Shown: piece after piece, positions 35,258 to 45,952 of the stretch
How the letters are laid out: every line of letters starts with the position of its first letter
Position numbering within the stretch: the first letter of the stretch is position 1
Source of the DNA: Prochlorococcus sp. AG-402-A08
GTDB lineage: Bacteria > Cyanobacteriota > Cyanobacteriia > PCC-6307 > Cyanobiaceae
Length of the DNA stretch: 64,000 nucleotides
Direction: 5' to 3'
Assembly (NCBI GenBank): GCA_003279585.1
Contig: QCHH01000002.1
Span: forward strand, 1 to 64,000
Notes under the pieces: model-generated
The model's database searches: none
What the model saw: only the letters and a program-made list of their open reading frames with translations
Told to the model about the DNA's origin: nothing
Made by a program: the position numbers and the translations under genes

Positions 35258-35647
35258 ATGGGTTTAGGAATGCGTGGCTATTGGACGCTTACTTGGTTTG
35301 GTTTGATCTCAAATACACTTGCAATTCCGTTTATTGCTTATGTAGTTGGATCAGGTCCGCCCCTTCAAACTGCAAATATTACTCTTGCTATTAGTCTCGC
35401 TTGGCCAGCGGCAGTAACTGGAATTGTTGCTTCAGCAGGTCTATTTGCTCAAAGAGGATGGGGTGTGATTTTATCAATAGTTGCTTTATCTATGACTCTT
35501 TCAGGAACTTTGCCTTATGGAATAATCAGATTAATTAAAGTAAATGATCTTTTTGGTATCAGCGGCTTGTCTTTGCTGATCGCTCTGCTTAATTTATTAG
35601 CTTTACTCTATTGGTGTAGAAGAGGGCATAGACGAATAAGGCTTTAA
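35258..35647 (+). CDS. Small integral membrane protein, function unknown
   Basis: A 129-residue hydrophobic protein with about four membrane helices (around 8-28, 38-60, 67-88 and 100-118) and a short basic end (CRRGHRRIRL) that would face the cytoplasm. No named family recognised. Start at ATG 35258; an ATG four codons on is possible. It converges on the HD-domain gene with a 34-base gap. Confidence 0.7.
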   Translation: MGLGMRGYWTLTWFGLISNTLAIPFIAYVVGSGPPLQTANITLAISLAWPAAVTGIVASAGLFAQRGWGVILSIVALSMTLSGTLPYGIIRLIKVNDLFGISGLSLLIALLNLLALLYWCRRGHRRIRL

Positions 35648-35681
35648 CTCAAAATTTATACTCTTATAAATTTAGTAATTT

Positions 35682-37781
35682 TCACCTTGCGTTAAAGCTT
35701 GGATATTTCAATCTTCTGTGACGCATTCTCCTCCACACAGAAACAAAGGCCCTAAGTATTATTTCTATTTCTGCTCTCGTTAAACTACTTTCTTTTAATT
35801 GGCCATCAATCTGACGAGATTGAATGATTTTTCTAACTGTTCTGCATGCATCGCTGTCTGAAGAAGAAGCGTCGAGAGATCTTAATGCTGCTTCGCAACC
35901 ATCTGCAAGCATGAGGATACCAGTTTCTTTCGAATGAGGAATAGGTCCCTTGTATCTGAAACGTTTTTCAGAGGCAGATGGATCGCTTTCTCTAGCTTTA
36001 TGAAGAAAATATCCCATTTTCAAAGTGCCTTGATGTTCTGGGATGAAATCAGCAATAGGTGATGGAAGTCGATATCTCCTCGCAAGCTTTAACCCCTCAT
36101 CTACATGGGCTTGAAGAATATCGGCACTTTTATATGGATTTTTTATTTCTTCATGTGGGTTTAGGCCATCTTTTTGATTTTCAATAAACCAATTAGGAGC
36201 ATGTAATTTTCCTACGTCATGGTAAAGAGCTCCAGTTCTAATTAAGTCAACATCAGCACCAATGACTCTTGCTCCTTCCTCTGCGAGACTTGAAATTGTT
36301 AAAGTATGTTCAAATGTGCCTGGTGCTTCTCTAGATAAACGACGAAGTAAAGGACGTTCTTGATCCGCAAGCTCCATTAATCTTGCTCTAGTAAGTAAGC
36401 CAAATGTATTTTCTAATATGGGAATAATTAATATTGTTACCATTAGTATTGAACTTATAATAAGTGTTTCATTAAAAAGAGAATTAGGTTCAAAAGATTG
36501 GGTTTCAAATTCTACATTTTTTGCTTTAATTAATTGATTAAAAATAAACAATTGGCCTAATAATGCACCAAAAGGTATAAATAAAGCTATTTGAAGAACT
36601 TGTGCTCGGCTTCTCATCCTTCTACCTAAGAATGCAATAAATGAACCAGCGATACAAGCAATTATTAGTCTAACTTCACTTGATTCATTAAGGGATGATG
36701 GCCATATCAAACTGGCGGCGGCCATCCATGCCAATGATGTAGTCGTACCAATTCCTTGGGAGAGAAGAAGTGTAGGGGGTAATATTAATTGCATTGGACT
36801 TGCTAGCGGTCCAAGCCAATCTTTTGTTAATTGAACAACAAATAATAAAGTTAAAGAAAGTAATCCATGCTTTGGCTTTAGCCTAGGCTTTTCTCTTCTC
36901 ATAATCATAAGAAGTAATCCACAACTTGCCATGGACTCTGAGAAAGTAATTAGCCATTTTAAGGGTCTAGGACTTCGACTTACCTTGTTAAAATGTTCTA
37001 GAATATCAAATTCTTGAGAGCTTATTGGCGTACCTTTTTTGGATATTATACTGCCTTGTTTAACTTTTATAGTGTTTACTCCTTCTTGATCAATTAGATT
37101 TTCATGTAATACACTCGTTTTTAATGCATCAACTTTTAAATTACTTTTTTTGTAAAAACTAGTAGATAATACTTTTGCACCTAATGATCTGCTTGGAGAA
37201 AGTTTGTCACCTAGATCTATTAATTGAAGAGAAGAAGCTTCATTAAGTAGATCATGTGCGAGTGTATGAATAATTCCTTGAGAAAGCATTTTTTTTGAAG
37301 CATTTTTTATCTCTTTTTTCCACGCTTCCCATTCACTTTCGGAGACATTTGCCAACCAAGTTTTCTCTGAATTTGTTAGGTTGATTACATTTTTACTTAT
37401 CTCAAAATTCTGATCTTTTAAAGTTCGAAGTTCCTTTATTTTCTGAAAAACACTCTTTTCTAAGTAATTTGTTTGATTATTGTCTATTACTTGCACAAAA
37501 CTCTCTTTTAAGCCTTGTTTCTTTTCTTTTAGAGCTTTAGTGTCAATTACCGTTGCATCTCTAGGTGCTATTTCGTTGAATTGAGCAATATCTCCTGGTT
37601 TGAGATCGGGGACAGCAAGTAACTTATAACTTGAAAATATTGCTACTAATAGGCAGACCATTAGTAGCCCTAACTTGTCAGTGGATGACCAGCGAAGTAT
37701 TGGACGCCTGGGAGATTGACTCCCTAACCATATCCTCCAAATTTTTTTTGGACTTGGTAATTTAGCCAAAGACTTTCTCAC
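35682..37781 (-). CDS. 7TM-HD family phosphohydrolase (PgpH-like)
   Basis: A 699-residue membrane protein: an N-terminal hydrophobic helix, a large extracytoplasmic 7TMR-HDED-type domain (to about 265), about seven membrane helices (270-450), and a cytoplasmic HD domain with HTLTISSLAEEGARVIGADVD and the metal motif GALYHDVGKLHAP, then FIPEHQGTLKM. This architecture matches PgpH, which hydrolyses the second messenger c-di-AMP; that activity is inferred by family. A GTG at 37781 starts it, but AGGAGGAG directly before it suits a TTG four codons later better, so the start is uncertain. Confidence 0.88.
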   Translation of the reverse strand: MRKSLAKLPSPKKIWRIWLGSQSPRRPILRWSSTDKLGLLMVCLLVAIFSSYKLLAVPDLKPGDIAQFNEIAPRDATVIDTKALKEKKQGLKESFVQVIDNNQTNYLEKSVFQKIKELRTLKDQNFEISKNVINLTNSEKTWLANVSESEWEAWKKEIKNASKKMLSQGIIHTLAHDLLNEASSLQLIDLGDKLSPSRSLGAKVLSTSFYKKSNLKVDALKTSVLHENLIDQEGVNTIKVKQGSIISKKGTPISSQEFDILEHFNKVSRSPRPLKWLITFSESMASCGLLLMIMRREKPRLKPKHGLLSLTLLFVVQLTKDWLGPLASPMQLILPPTLLLSQGIGTTTSLAWMAAASLIWPSSLNESSEVRLIIACIAGSFIAFLGRRMRSRAQVLQIALFIPFGALLGQLFIFNQLIKAKNVEFETQSFEPNSLFNETLIISSILMVTILIIPILENTFGLLTRARLMELADQERPLLRRLSREAPGTFEHTLTISSLAEEGARVIGADVDLIRTGALYHDVGKLHAPNWFIENQKDGLNPHEEIKNPYKSADILQAHVDEGLKLARRYRLPSPIADFIPEHQGTLKMGYFLHKARESDPSASEKRFRYKGPIPHSKETGILMLADGCEAALRSLDASSSDSDACRTVRKIIQSRQIDGQLKESSLTRAEIEIILRAFVSVWRRMRHRRLKYPSFNAR

Positions 37782-37838
37782 CTCCTCCTAAAGCTAGGTT
37801 TAATGCGTTGATTAATTGAAATTGTATTCATTTTATTT

Positions 37839-38750
37839 ATGCCAAAAATTTTAGATGGAAAAAAACTTGCTCAGGAGATCGAACTGATACTTCGACAGGC
37901 TATCGAATCTGGTTTGGGTGTTGCGGAACGTCCTCCCGGTCTTGCCGTTCTTAGGGTTGGTAATGATCCAGCTAGTGGAGTTTATGTCAATTACAAGGAA
38001 AAAGCATGCGATCGAATAGGTGTTAGAAGTTTTGCAAAGCATTTAAAAGAAGATATTTCATTGGAGGAACTTACAGAAACCATTAAAGGTTTTAATCAAG
38101 AAAAGAATGTTGATGGAATTTTATTGCAACTCCCATTACCTGCTCATCTTGATGAGGCGACTTTGCTTAGGAGTATTGATCCTGATAAGGATGCTGATGG
38201 ACTGCATCCTTTGAATTTAGGAAGATTAATAAAAAGAGAAAAAGGACCAAGATCATGCACGCCTGCTGGTGTTATGGCTCTGCTTGAAAGAAATCAAATC
38301 AAAATTGAAGGTAAAAGAGCAGTAGTTGTTGGACGTAGCATCCTTGTTGGTAAGCCAATGGCTTTAATGCTTGAAGCCGCAAATGCTACTGTCACGGTTG
38401 CTCATTCAAGAACTAAAGATTTACCCTCTTTAACTAGGGAGGCTGATTTACTTGTCGTAGCAGCTGGTAGGCCTTATATGATTGGAAAAAATCATGTCAG
38501 CGAGAATTGCGTGGTGATTGATGTAGGGATTCACAGACTTCCGCCTGATCAAGAAAATATAAAAGAGCTCAAAAAGACTAAACTTTGTGGAGATGTAAAG
38601 ATATTTGAAATTGAAGATAAAGTGGCTGCCTATTCACCTGTTCCTGGCGGTGTAGGGCCTATGACAGTGACAATGCTTCTAGCAAATACAGTTGATAGGT
38701 GGCAGAAACATTGTGGATTACCTTTAACTATTAGTCATTTACTTCCCTGA
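37839..38750 (+). CDS. folD: Methylenetetrahydrofolate dehydrogenase / methenyltetrahydrofolate cyclohydrolase
   Basis: A 303-residue bifunctional one-carbon enzyme. Family motifs are clear: [18 protein letters not shown] with the catalytic Tyr and Lys, [15 protein letters not shown], and [17 protein letters not shown] for NADP, followed by [18 protein letters not shown]. Length is normal. Its start faces the HD-domain gene across 57 bases (divergent). Confidence 0.96.
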   Translation: MPKILDGKKLAQEIELILRQAIESGLGVAERPPGLAVLRVGNDPASGVYVNYKEKACDRIGVRSFAKHLKEDISLEELTETIKGFNQEKNVDGILLQLPLPAHLDEATLLRSIDPDKDADGLHPLNLGRLIKREKGPRSCTPAGVMALLERNQIKIEGKRAVVVGRSILVGKPMALMLEAANATVTVAHSRTKDLPSLTREADLLVVAAGRPYMIGKNHVSENCVVIDVGIHRLPPDQENIKELKKTKLCGDVKIFEIEDKVAAYSPVPGGVGPMTVTMLLANTVDRWQKHCGLPLTISHLLP

Positions 38751-38793
38751 ATCACAATGTCCTGAGAGAATTGTTAGGAAATCGATTTTTTGC

Positions 38794-39693
38794 ATGCAGG
38801 AGGCAATCGCTTCTTTTGACTTCGCTGAGTATCTAGAGAAATCTAGAGCTCTCGTTGAAGATGCGCTGGATGCGTCTCTTGGCCCTGAAAAGCCAGAAAA
38901 ATTAAGAGAATCTATGCGCTATTCCCTTTTGGCTGGAGGGAAAAGATTAAGACCAATACTTTGTCTAGCTGCCTGCGAACTTGCCGGAGGCGAAGTTGAA
39001 AAAGCCTTGCCTACAGCAGTTGCTCTGGAAATGATTCATACAATGTCTCTTATTCATGACGATTTACCATCCATGGATAATGACGATCTTCGTCGAGGGC
39101 GTCCTACTAATCACAAAGTTTATGGAGATGCGGTAGCAATTCTTGCTGGTGATGCTTTATTGACCAGAGCTTTTGAGATGGTTTCTATTCGAACAGAAGG
39201 AATACCCCCAGAGAGACTATTAAAAATAGTAGGTGAGCTTTCTTTAGTTGCAGGTGCCCCTGGACTAGTGGGTGGACAAGTAGTTGATCTCGATTGCGAA
39301 GGGAAAGAAGTTGATTTGGAAACACTAGAGTACATTCATCTTCACAAAACAGGAGCTCTGCTCAAAGCATGTGTCACTTGCGGAGCATTGATAGGCGGAG
39401 CTAATGAGAAGCTTCTGGAAGCATTAAGTGTCTATGCAAGAGGGATTGGCTTGGCATTTCAAATAATTGATGACATTCTTGATGTGACAGCAAGCAGTGA
39501 AGTGTTGGGCAAAACAGCAGGAAAGGATCTAATTGCCGATAAGACTACTTATCCCAAATTACTCGGTCTTGAAGAATCTAGAAAGAGAGCAGATCTTTTG
39601 GTCGCTAAAGCAAAAAATGCTCTTGCTCTTTGGCCAGAAAAATCAAAACCACTTCTTGCATTAGCTGATTACATTACTAGTAGAGATAGATGA
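38794..39693 (+). CDS. crtE: Geranylgeranyl diphosphate synthase
   Basis: A 299-residue polyprenyl synthase supplying C20 chains for carotenoids, phytyl tails and quinones. The first Asp-rich motif is [19 protein letters not shown], the second [11 protein letters not shown], and [13 protein letters not shown] precedes them; these match short-chain trans-prenyl synthases of the CrtE/IspA type. The 3-bp gap to folD is 43 bases, so they are probably cotranscribed, and the stop overlaps the start of the DUF212 gene (ATGA). Confidence 0.95.
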   Translation: MQEAIASFDFAEYLEKSRALVEDALDASLGPEKPEKLRESMRYSLLAGGKRLRPILCLAACELAGGEVEKALPTAVALEMIHTMSLIHDDLPSMDNDDLRRGRPTNHKVYGDAVAILAGDALLTRAFEMVSIRTEGIPPERLLKIVGELSLVAGAPGLVGGQVVDLDCEGKEVDLETLEYIHLHKTGALLKACVTCGALIGGANEKLLEALSVYARGIGLAFQIIDDILDVTASSEVLGKTAGKDLIADKTTYPKLLGLEESRKRADLLVAKAKNALALWPEKSKPLLALADYITSRDR

Positions 39694-40205
39694 ATATTAA
39701 TCAAGCTGGCGAATTTCAGTTGATTTATATCCTTGATAATGCTGTATTAGCATGGGGTCTAGCAGCATGTGGCCTTGCTCAATTTTCTAAACTAGTATTT
39801 GAATTAATTTTTAAGCAAAGGTGGAGACCGTCGGTACTAATAGAAACAGGAGGTATGCCTTCAAGTCATTCGGCTTTGGTAACAGGAACCGCATCTGGAG
39901 TAGGACTTCAGCTTGGTTTTAATGATCCATTATTTGCTTTGGCTTCAACAATTGCTTTTATTGTGATGTACGACGCTTCAGGAATAAGAAGATCGGCTGG
40001 CTTGACAGCCGCAAAAGTTAATCAAATCTCAAAAGATAATTCTTGCGAATTATCTTCAGAAACCACTTTAAAAGAATCCTTGGGGCACACAAAAATTGAG
40101 GTATTAGTAGGTAGTCTTCTTGGCCCAATTGTGGCTTTGCCAGGCATTTTTTTCATTGGCTCCCCTTTACATGTTTTGCAAATGATTGGATTATTTTCTG
40201 TGTGA
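39690..40205 (+). CDS. DUF212 (divergent PAP2) family membrane protein
   Basis: A 171-residue membrane protein with about four helices and the pattern [23 protein letters not shown] plus [14 protein letters not shown], which defines the DUF212/divergent PAP2 family related to phosphatases of membrane lipids. Its ATG overlaps the crtE stop, so translation is coupled, and next to a prenyl diphosphate synthase it may act on an isoprenoid or phospholipid phosphate; this is inferred. The gene end overlaps the next by four bases. Confidence 0.87.
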   Translation: MNINQAGEFQLIYILDNAVLAWGLAACGLAQFSKLVFELIFKQRWRPSVLIETGGMPSSHSALVTGTASGVGLQLGFNDPLFALASTIAFIVMYDASGIRRSAGLTAAKVNQISKDNSCELSSETTLKESLGHTKIEVLVGSLLGPIVALPGIFFIGSPLHVLQMIGLFSV

Positions 40206-41662
40206 AAGAAGTAAAAGCAAAAGAAGATTGTTTCGTTTTAACTAAGGATCAAGAAAAATCTCTTGAATTATTTTGTGAATGGCTTAATACCCCATATTCC
40301 TTTAAACCTTTTGTAATGAAAGGTTTTGCAGGTAGCGGAAAAACATATTTATCGATGAAATTATTAAAAAAAGTTGATGAGTTGGGTTTGTGTTGGACTG
40401 TAGTTGCACCAACTCATAAAGCTGTAGGAGTATTAAGGGAGGGTTTGAGAAGGGAATCTATTCAACCGACATGGTTCCCTTCTACCATTCATCGTTTGCT
40501 TCGGCTTAAGTTGAAAAGACAGGCGGATGTCGAAATATGTGAAAAAACTGATCAAACTGAGAACTCTTTGGAGAATCTAGGACTTGTTTTAATTGATGAA
40601 GCATCAATGATTGATTCTAAGTTATTGGAGATCACTCTTGAATGCGCTAGATGTAACTCGACTCGATTGGTTTTTGTTGGTGATCCTGCTCAACTTCCAC
40701 CAGTGGGAGAAAGTTCTAGTTCAGTTTTTTTAATGAAACGATCAGTTAATACTGAACTTAAGGAAGTTGTTCGTCATCAAGGACCTGTTCTGAAACTAGC
40801 AAAGATAATTAGAGATGGGCAAATTCCCTGTAAGCAGCTTCCAATATTGCCAGTTATTAATTCTAAGAAAGGTAGTGTTGGAATATTAGATAGAAATAGT
40901 TGGCTTGAAAGAGCCAAATCAGCATTGAGCTTATCTTCCTTAGAAGATGATCACGACAGAGCAAGAATTCTCTGCTATACGAATCGAATTGTTGATAATT
41001 TGGTTCCTCATGCAAGAAGGGCTATTCATGGTGAGATGGCAAATCAATACCAGGTTTTACCTGGGGAGGTTTTAATAAGCCGAAAAGCTGTAATGGTGAA
41101 TGCTTCATTAAACGAGGATGAGCTTGGAGAAGAACCAGATATTTTGATTAGTTCCAATAGAGAGATGGTGGTAGAAGATGTAATTCCAAATAGTTTTGAT
41201 TTGGCCTCTCTAGTAATCCATAAAGATTTTGAAAATCCTTTACCTGTTATTAAAACTCAGATAGTTAAAGTCAGCTGCGATCAAAAAGAATTTTCTTTGA
41301 GGTTAATGCCTCAAATAGGTTCTAAATCTCGCCTGGCTTTGGACCTTTCATTGAATGAATTGAGCAAAAAGGCTAGAGAGAGTGGAAAAAAAAATAGTGC
41401 TTCGATTTGGAAACTTTTCTTTTTTATAAGAGACTCATTCGCTTCTTTAGGTCCTGCTTCTGTACTTACAATTCATCGAAGTCAAGGAAGTACTTTTGGA
41501 GAAGTGTTTATAACTTCTGATGTCTTTTGGCCTAAAGATCTTGAATTTAGAAGACGGCTTGTATACGTTGCTGTTAGCAGAGCGAGCAAGGGAGTATGGA
41601 TTGTTGGTGATAATACAAGCAAGACTAATCAAGCACTTTTAGAGGAATTATTAATTGAATAA
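40202..41662 (+). CDS. RecD-like superfamily 1 DNA helicase
   Basis: A 486-residue ATPase with SF1B helicase motifs: Walker A KGFAGSGKTYLSMKLL, motif Ia WTVVAPTHKAVGVL, Walker B GLVLIDEASMID, motif III RLVFVGDPAQLPPVGE, and the C-terminal LTIHRSQGSTFGEVFI and YVAVSRASKGVW (UvrD_C_2 type). This resembles RecD-like single-subunit helicases of cyanobacteria and phages, such as Dda. GTG start overlaps the DUF212 stop (GTGA). Role in repair or fork processing is inferred. Confidence 0.88.
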   Translation: MKEVKAKEDCFVLTKDQEKSLELFCEWLNTPYSFKPFVMKGFAGSGKTYLSMKLLKKVDELGLCWTVVAPTHKAVGVLREGLRRESIQPTWFPSTIHRLLRLKLKRQADVEICEKTDQTENSLENLGLVLIDEASMIDSKLLEITLECARCNSTRLVFVGDPAQLPPVGESSSSVFLMKRSVNTELKEVVRHQGPVLKLAKIIRDGQIPCKQLPILPVINSKKGSVGILDRNSWLERAKSALSLSSLEDDHDRARILCYTNRIVDNLVPHARRAIHGEMANQYQVLPGEVLISRKAVMVNASLNEDELGEEPDILISSNREMVVEDVIPNSFDLASLVIHKDFENPLPVIKTQIVKVSCDQKEFSLRLMPQIGSKSRLALDLSLNELSKKARESGKKNSASIWKLFFFIRDSFASLGPASVLTIHRSQGSTFGEVFITSDVFWPKDLEFRRRLVYVAVSRASKGVWIVGDNTSKTNQALLEELLIE

Positions 41663-41694
41663 AATGGAAAATATTATTTTTGGAAACAGATTTT

Positions 41695-43050
41695 TTAAGC
41701 ATAATTTATAACACTTCTTTTCCAATTTTCTATAATAAGAGGTGAACTTGCCCAATGTAGATGTATCCAGCTTGCATGAATTAAATGATTACAAAAACCT
41801 TCATTTTTAGCCTCTAAACCCCATCCTTTGATATCCCATAGGCGATTTATTTTGGAATTATAGCTTTCATTAATGATTTCCCAGCGATGAAATTCATGTC
41901 CAATTAATTTACTGCCATGAGTAATAATAGGTGAATTGTTTTTACATATTGCTTCTCTATATCCTATTTTTAAATTACCCTTTTTAGCCTTAAAAGGTAG
42001 TATTCCAGTCATTGAATGTTCTCTCCCTTCAAGATCAAATATACTTCTACCTAAAAGCATCATTCCGCCACATTCAGCGTATATGGGATACTTTTTTGAA
42101 AACATTTTTATTGAGTTTAGACTTATTGTTGAATTACTCAATTGGTGCGCATGTTGCTCAGGAAAACCACCAGGAATTATTAATCCTTTAGCTTCCTTTG
42201 GGATATGTTCGTTTTCAAGAGGTTTCCATGTAATTATTGGCATTCCGTTTTCTTCTAGTAATTCTTTTGTTTCTTGATACCTAAAATGGAAAGCTTCATC
42301 TTCAGCTATAGCTATTGGATGAACAAACACCGATTCTTTCTTTGGCAAGAATTTAATTATTTTGTTGTTAGATTTTGGAGGTAATAAAAGCTTTCTAAAA
42401 CTTTCAAGGTCTAGATAATTTCTGGCTATAGATGCCCACTTTTTAACTTTGATATCTAAGTCAAGAATTTCATGAGCTGGGGCTAAACCTAAATGCCTTT
42501 CTGGAAGATATAAGTCTTTGGATGGAGGAAGAGAACCCAATGACTTGATTTTGATTTGATCAAGAACTTCTAATAATATTTTTTCATGTCTAGCCGTTTG
42601 AACATTATTTAGAACCACGCCTGCAATTTTTAATTCCTTATCGTGTTCTCTGAATCCTTTTATTAAAGGTGCTAGTGACGCAGCTTGTCCTCTTGCATCA
42701 ACAATAAGAATTACTGGTAGATTTAAAACTTTAGCCAATTGAGCTGTACTACCTTTTGAACTACTGCCAATACCATCGAATAATCCCATTACACCTTCAA
42801 CAAACGAATAATCAGTTAACGCACCATAATGATTAAAATTTTCTATAACCCAACTTTCACTAGAGAGAATTAAATCAAGATTTCGACAAGCTTTATTTGA
42901 AACTGCGGTGAGTTGTTGAGGGTCTAAATAATCTGGTCCTACCTTAAAAGTTTGAACTGTTTTATTTATACTTCTCAACCAAGAAATTAAAAGAAGACTT
43001 AAAAGAGTTTTACCACTGTTGCTAGATATTGCAGAGATTACGCATGCCAT
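41695..43050 (-). CDS. cbiA: Cobyrinic acid a,c-diamide synthase
   Basis: A 451-residue amidotransferase that amidates cobyrinic acid in (pseudo)cobalamin synthesis. The N-terminal P-loop-like ISAISSNSGKTLLSLLLISWL (dethiobiotin-synthase fold), FVEGVMGLFDGIGSSSKGSTA, and the C-terminal glutaminase with the nucleophile Cys in YAECGGMMLLGRS and His in HEFHRWEI are present. The length is normal. Downstream of opcA by 35 bases on the same strand. Confidence 0.93.
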   Translation of the reverse strand: MACVISAISSNSGKTLLSLLLISWLRSINKTVQTFKVGPDYLDPQQLTAVSNKACRNLDLILSSESWVIENFNHYGALTDYSFVEGVMGLFDGIGSSSKGSTAQLAKVLNLPVILIVDARGQAASLAPLIKGFREHDKELKIAGVVLNNVQTARHEKILLEVLDQIKIKSLGSLPPSKDLYLPERHLGLAPAHEILDLDIKVKKWASIARNYLDLESFRKLLLPPKSNNKIIKFLPKKESVFVHPIAIAEDEAFHFRYQETKELLEENGMPIITWKPLENEHIPKEAKGLIIPGGFPEQHAHQLSNSTISLNSIKMFSKKYPIYAECGGMMLLGRSIFDLEGREHSMTGILPFKAKKGNLKIGYREAICKNNSPIITHGSKLIGHEFHRWEIINESYNSKINRLWDIKGWGLEAKNEGFCNHLIHASWIHLHWASSPLIIENWKRSVINYA

Positions 43051-43085
43051 TTAATGCCTAAAATCATTTGGCTTGATTAATTAAA

Positions 43086-44372
43086 TCAAGCATTTTTTTT
43101 TGCTATTGGTGCCGCACTTGCAAGTAAAGGACTTGTATTTCCTCTACTACTGGAGAGTAACCGAGCAACATCATTTTCTAAAGAGTTTTTCTGAATAGGA
43201 ACGACTTGTTCAATAAGTTCCATTCTTGCCATTCCCCCGGCTTCTAATCTCATACATTCCCCTGATTCTGATGCGAGAATTACACAAATATCATTTTTTT
43301 GTTTATTGTTGGCTGTTGCAATTAATCTTAGACCAACTATTTGACCAGGATTAATGCTTGGTTTACCAATTGGTAGGCAAGTTATACCAACTTCAACAAG
43401 AGCTTTATCAGGACGAAGAAAACTAACTTTCAGCTGATCTTTTTTTGAGAAGATGCAATCTTTAAGTTTCCAGTTGAGGCGGTCGGCAATCCATGCTGCT
43501 AGTAAAAGCCCTTGAACTGTCTGAGAACCCTCAATATCGATATCAATTTTGTGTAAATTATCAAGTGCATTTCTTCTTTGAAGTGGATCAAATACCATCG
43601 CCAAGGTTTCTCTCCACCCTCTAAGTCTAAGCCAATTAAGGTCATTAACAGCTTGTCCAGATTGAATTCTTTGAAGCAATAAATTTAAACAGACTATAGG
43701 TTCTCCTAGAGCAGTATCAATAATTAATCTTCGATTTGGCAGGGCTAAAGCATTAAGGAATTCAGGAGCCTCATCAATTCTTCCATTCCACCACAACCAA
43801 GAGGGAAGTTCATCAGGGATAAGAGTCTCAACAATTTCAAGCCCATCATTGATGGCGGCTTTATTTCCTCTTAAAACAATTACGTCGCCACAAGCCGTTT
43901 TCCCTCCCCCTTCTTCAGGAAGAGGACAATACGCGGCTACTAAAGTTTCTAAATTATTTTCTTTTTCAATTGTTGGTGCAATGGTTATTAATCTTCGAGG
44001 TTGTAAATTGCTTATTGAGGTGTCTATATGTTGTCCCCTAAGGTCCTCTACATTTTTAATTAACTCTTCAGATTGAATTGAAGATTGAACTCTAAAATCT
44101 AGTGGTGAAGTGCTGTTTGGAAGATCTCCATTTAAAATAATTTCTCTTGCAGCTTCTATAAGATCATTTCTTTGACTCCCTACTACTGGGCCAGAAATTT
44201 TTCCAGTTTTGACTAATTTTTGTTCGATCCAGGCAGGTTGCCAGACAATCAAACAAAAAGTGTTGGCTCCTTTATCTCCTCTCTCATCATGTGACCAGAG
44301 TTGATCAAGATAGGTAGGGATTTCAGCTGGAGGTAACTGAAGAGGTGTTTGTAGAGTTAATTGTGGAGACAT
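43086..44372 (-). CDS. opcA: Glucose-6-phosphate dehydrogenase assembly protein OpcA
   Basis: A 428-residue cyanobacterial OpcA, the allosteric activator needed for full activity of glucose-6-phosphate dehydrogenase. Recognised by TFCLIVWQPAWIEQKLV, LPSWLWWNGRIDEAPEF and NDLNWLRLRGWRETLAMVFDP, and by lying 38 bases downstream of zwf as in other cyanobacteria. It responds to thioredoxin in known species; a suitable Cys pair is not obvious here. The C-terminal part contains a conserved LEAGGMARMELIEQ segment. Confidence 0.93.
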   Translation of the reverse strand: MSPQLTLQTPLQLPPAEIPTYLDQLWSHDERGDKGANTFCLIVWQPAWIEQKLVKTGKISGPVVGSQRNDLIEAAREIILNGDLPNSTSPLDFRVQSSIQSEELIKNVEDLRGQHIDTSISNLQPRRLITIAPTIEKENNLETLVAAYCPLPEEGGGKTACGDVIVLRGNKAAINDGLEIVETLIPDELPSWLWWNGRIDEAPEFLNALALPNRRLIIDTALGEPIVCLNLLLQRIQSGQAVNDLNWLRLRGWRETLAMVFDPLQRRNALDNLHKIDIDIEGSQTVQGLLLAAWIADRLNWKLKDCIFSKKDQLKVSFLRPDKALVEVGITCLPIGKPSINPGQIVGLRLIATANNKQKNDICVILASESGECMRLEAGGMARMELIEQVVPIQKNSLENDVARLLSSSRGNTSPLLASAAPIAKKNA

Positions 44373-44410
44373 TTAATTTGGTTCGAATAAAAAACTTAGA
44401 TTTAGTTTTC

Positions 44411-45952
44411 TCAAGGTCTTCTCCATAGAAGCTGATCTTTACCAATAAGTAAGTCTGATTCAGTAGGCCCCCATGTTCTTGATTCATATTGATAAACAGG
44501 AAGTTCCCAAGGAGAATCTTCAATTTTCTCGAGTAAAGGGGTATATAAACGCCAAGCAGCCTCTACCTCATCGCTTCGAGTGAACAATGTTGGATCTCCA
44601 AGCATTGCATCAGCAAGGAGTCTTACATAACCTTCATCTGATGGTTCTCCAAAAGATTCGTCATAAGAAAACTCCATATTTACGGGTCTACTTCTCATGC
44701 CAGATCCAGGAGATTTTACTTCAAAACTAAATTCAGCTCCTTCGTTAGGTTGAATCCTTAGGATTAATTGGTTTGATGTTGGGCATCCCCCTGCTGCATC
44801 AAAAAGGTGAACAGGTGCTTCTCTAAATGTAAGAACAACCTCACTAAGTCTTTTAGCTAATCGTTTCCCTGTCCTCACATAAAAAGGGACTCCTTGCCAC
44901 CTCCAATTATCTATAAAAAGTTTCATAGCTACATATGTTTCAGTTGTGCTGTTTGGATTTACTCCTGGTTCTTCTCTATATCCGAGGAGTGGATCTTCAT
45001 CACTACCTCCCCTTGAATACTGCCCCCTAACGCAACATTCCCAGGGTTTTTCTTCATTTGCAAGCTTGACTGCCTGAAGAACTTTGGCTTTCTCATTTCT
45101 TATGGCTTCTGGATCAAAATGTCCAGGTGGTTCCATTGCCGTTAACGCCAGCATTTGCGTTAGATGGTTTTGAACCATATCCCTTAGAGCTCCTGAAGAT
45201 TCGTAATATCCTGCTCGATCCTCAACTCCAACTGTTTCGGAACTGGTAATTTGAACACTCGAGATATAATTTCTATTCCAAATAGGTTCAAAAATTGTAT
45301 TTGCAAATCTAAGAACGAGAATATTTTGAACGGTTTCTTTGCCCAAATAATGATCTATTCGAAAAATCTGACTTTCTTGTGCACACCCCTGAACGAGCGA
45401 ATTAAGTGACTGAGCGCTATTGAAGTCTCTTCCAAAAGGTTTTTCAATTACGACCCTGCTACGTTTAGGATCTTTCAATAATCCTGCAGCAGCTAAAGCT
45501 CTACATCCACTTCCATAGAATTTGGGAGATACTGAAAGGTAAAAAGTTCGATGGCCGTGAGTTGCTCTTAACTTATCAATTATTTCAAGTCTTTCCCCAA
45601 GCTTTATTAGGTGTTCTGGTTGTTGTAGATCTACAGGCTCATAGAAAAGATTTTGAGAAAACAGTTCCCATTCTCTCGGACTTTCTTTTATTTGAGAAGA
45701 AAGAGCTTCTTCCATTTTTTCTTTAAATATTTCATCAGTCCACGGTCTTCTTGCACAGCCTAAAACTGCAAACTCACTTGGTAATCTTCTTTGCTTAAAG
45801 AGCTCAAATAAGGCTGGCACAAGTTTCCTGTGCGTAAGATCCCCTGAGGCACCAAAAATAACCAGACATTGAGGAGGAACTACGCGCTCTTGGCGAAGAC
45901 CTATTCTCAATGGGTTCGTCACTGGCATGCTCATTGATAAATTCCTTGCCAA
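44411..45952 (-). CDS. zwf: Glucose-6-phosphate 1-dehydrogenase
   Basis: A 513-residue enzyme opening the oxidative pentose phosphate pathway and giving NADPH in the dark. NADP site VIFGASGDLTHRKLVPALFEL (about residues 28-50), catalytic region RIDHYLGKETVQNILVLRF and the substrate Lys in RVVIEKPFGRD are present. Length is normal. The likely operon is zwf-opcA; petH lies upstream on the same strand. Confidence 0.97.
   Translation of the reverse strand: MARNLSMSMPVTNPLRIGLRQERVVPPQCLVIFGASGDLTHRKLVPALFELFKQRRLPSEFAVLGCARRPWTDEIFKEKMEEALSSQIKESPREWELFSQNLFYEPVDLQQPEHLIKLGERLEIIDKLRATHGHRTFYLSVSPKFYGSGCRALAAAGLLKDPKRSRVVIEKPFGRDFNSAQSLNSLVQGCAQESQIFRIDHYLGKETVQNILVLRFANTIFEPIWNRNYISSVQITSSETVGVEDRAGYYESSGALRDMVQNHLTQMLALTAMEPPGHFDPEAIRNEKAKVLQAVKLANEEKPWECCVRGQYSRGGSDEDPLLGYREEPGVNPNSTTETYVAMKLFIDNWRWQGVPFYVRTGKRLAKRLSEVVLTFREAPVHLFDAAGGCPTSNQLILRIQPNEGAEFSFEVKSPGSGMRSRPVNMEFSYDESFGEPSDEGYVRLLADAMLGDPTLFTRSDEVEAAWRLYTPLLEKIEDSPWELPVYQYESRTWGPTESDLLIGKDQLLWRRP

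Noticed and set aside
36975-37781. Chance of a second gene in the N-terminal half of the HD-domain protein
   Set aside because: One frame runs without break through the extracytoplasmic and membrane parts typical of the PgpH family.
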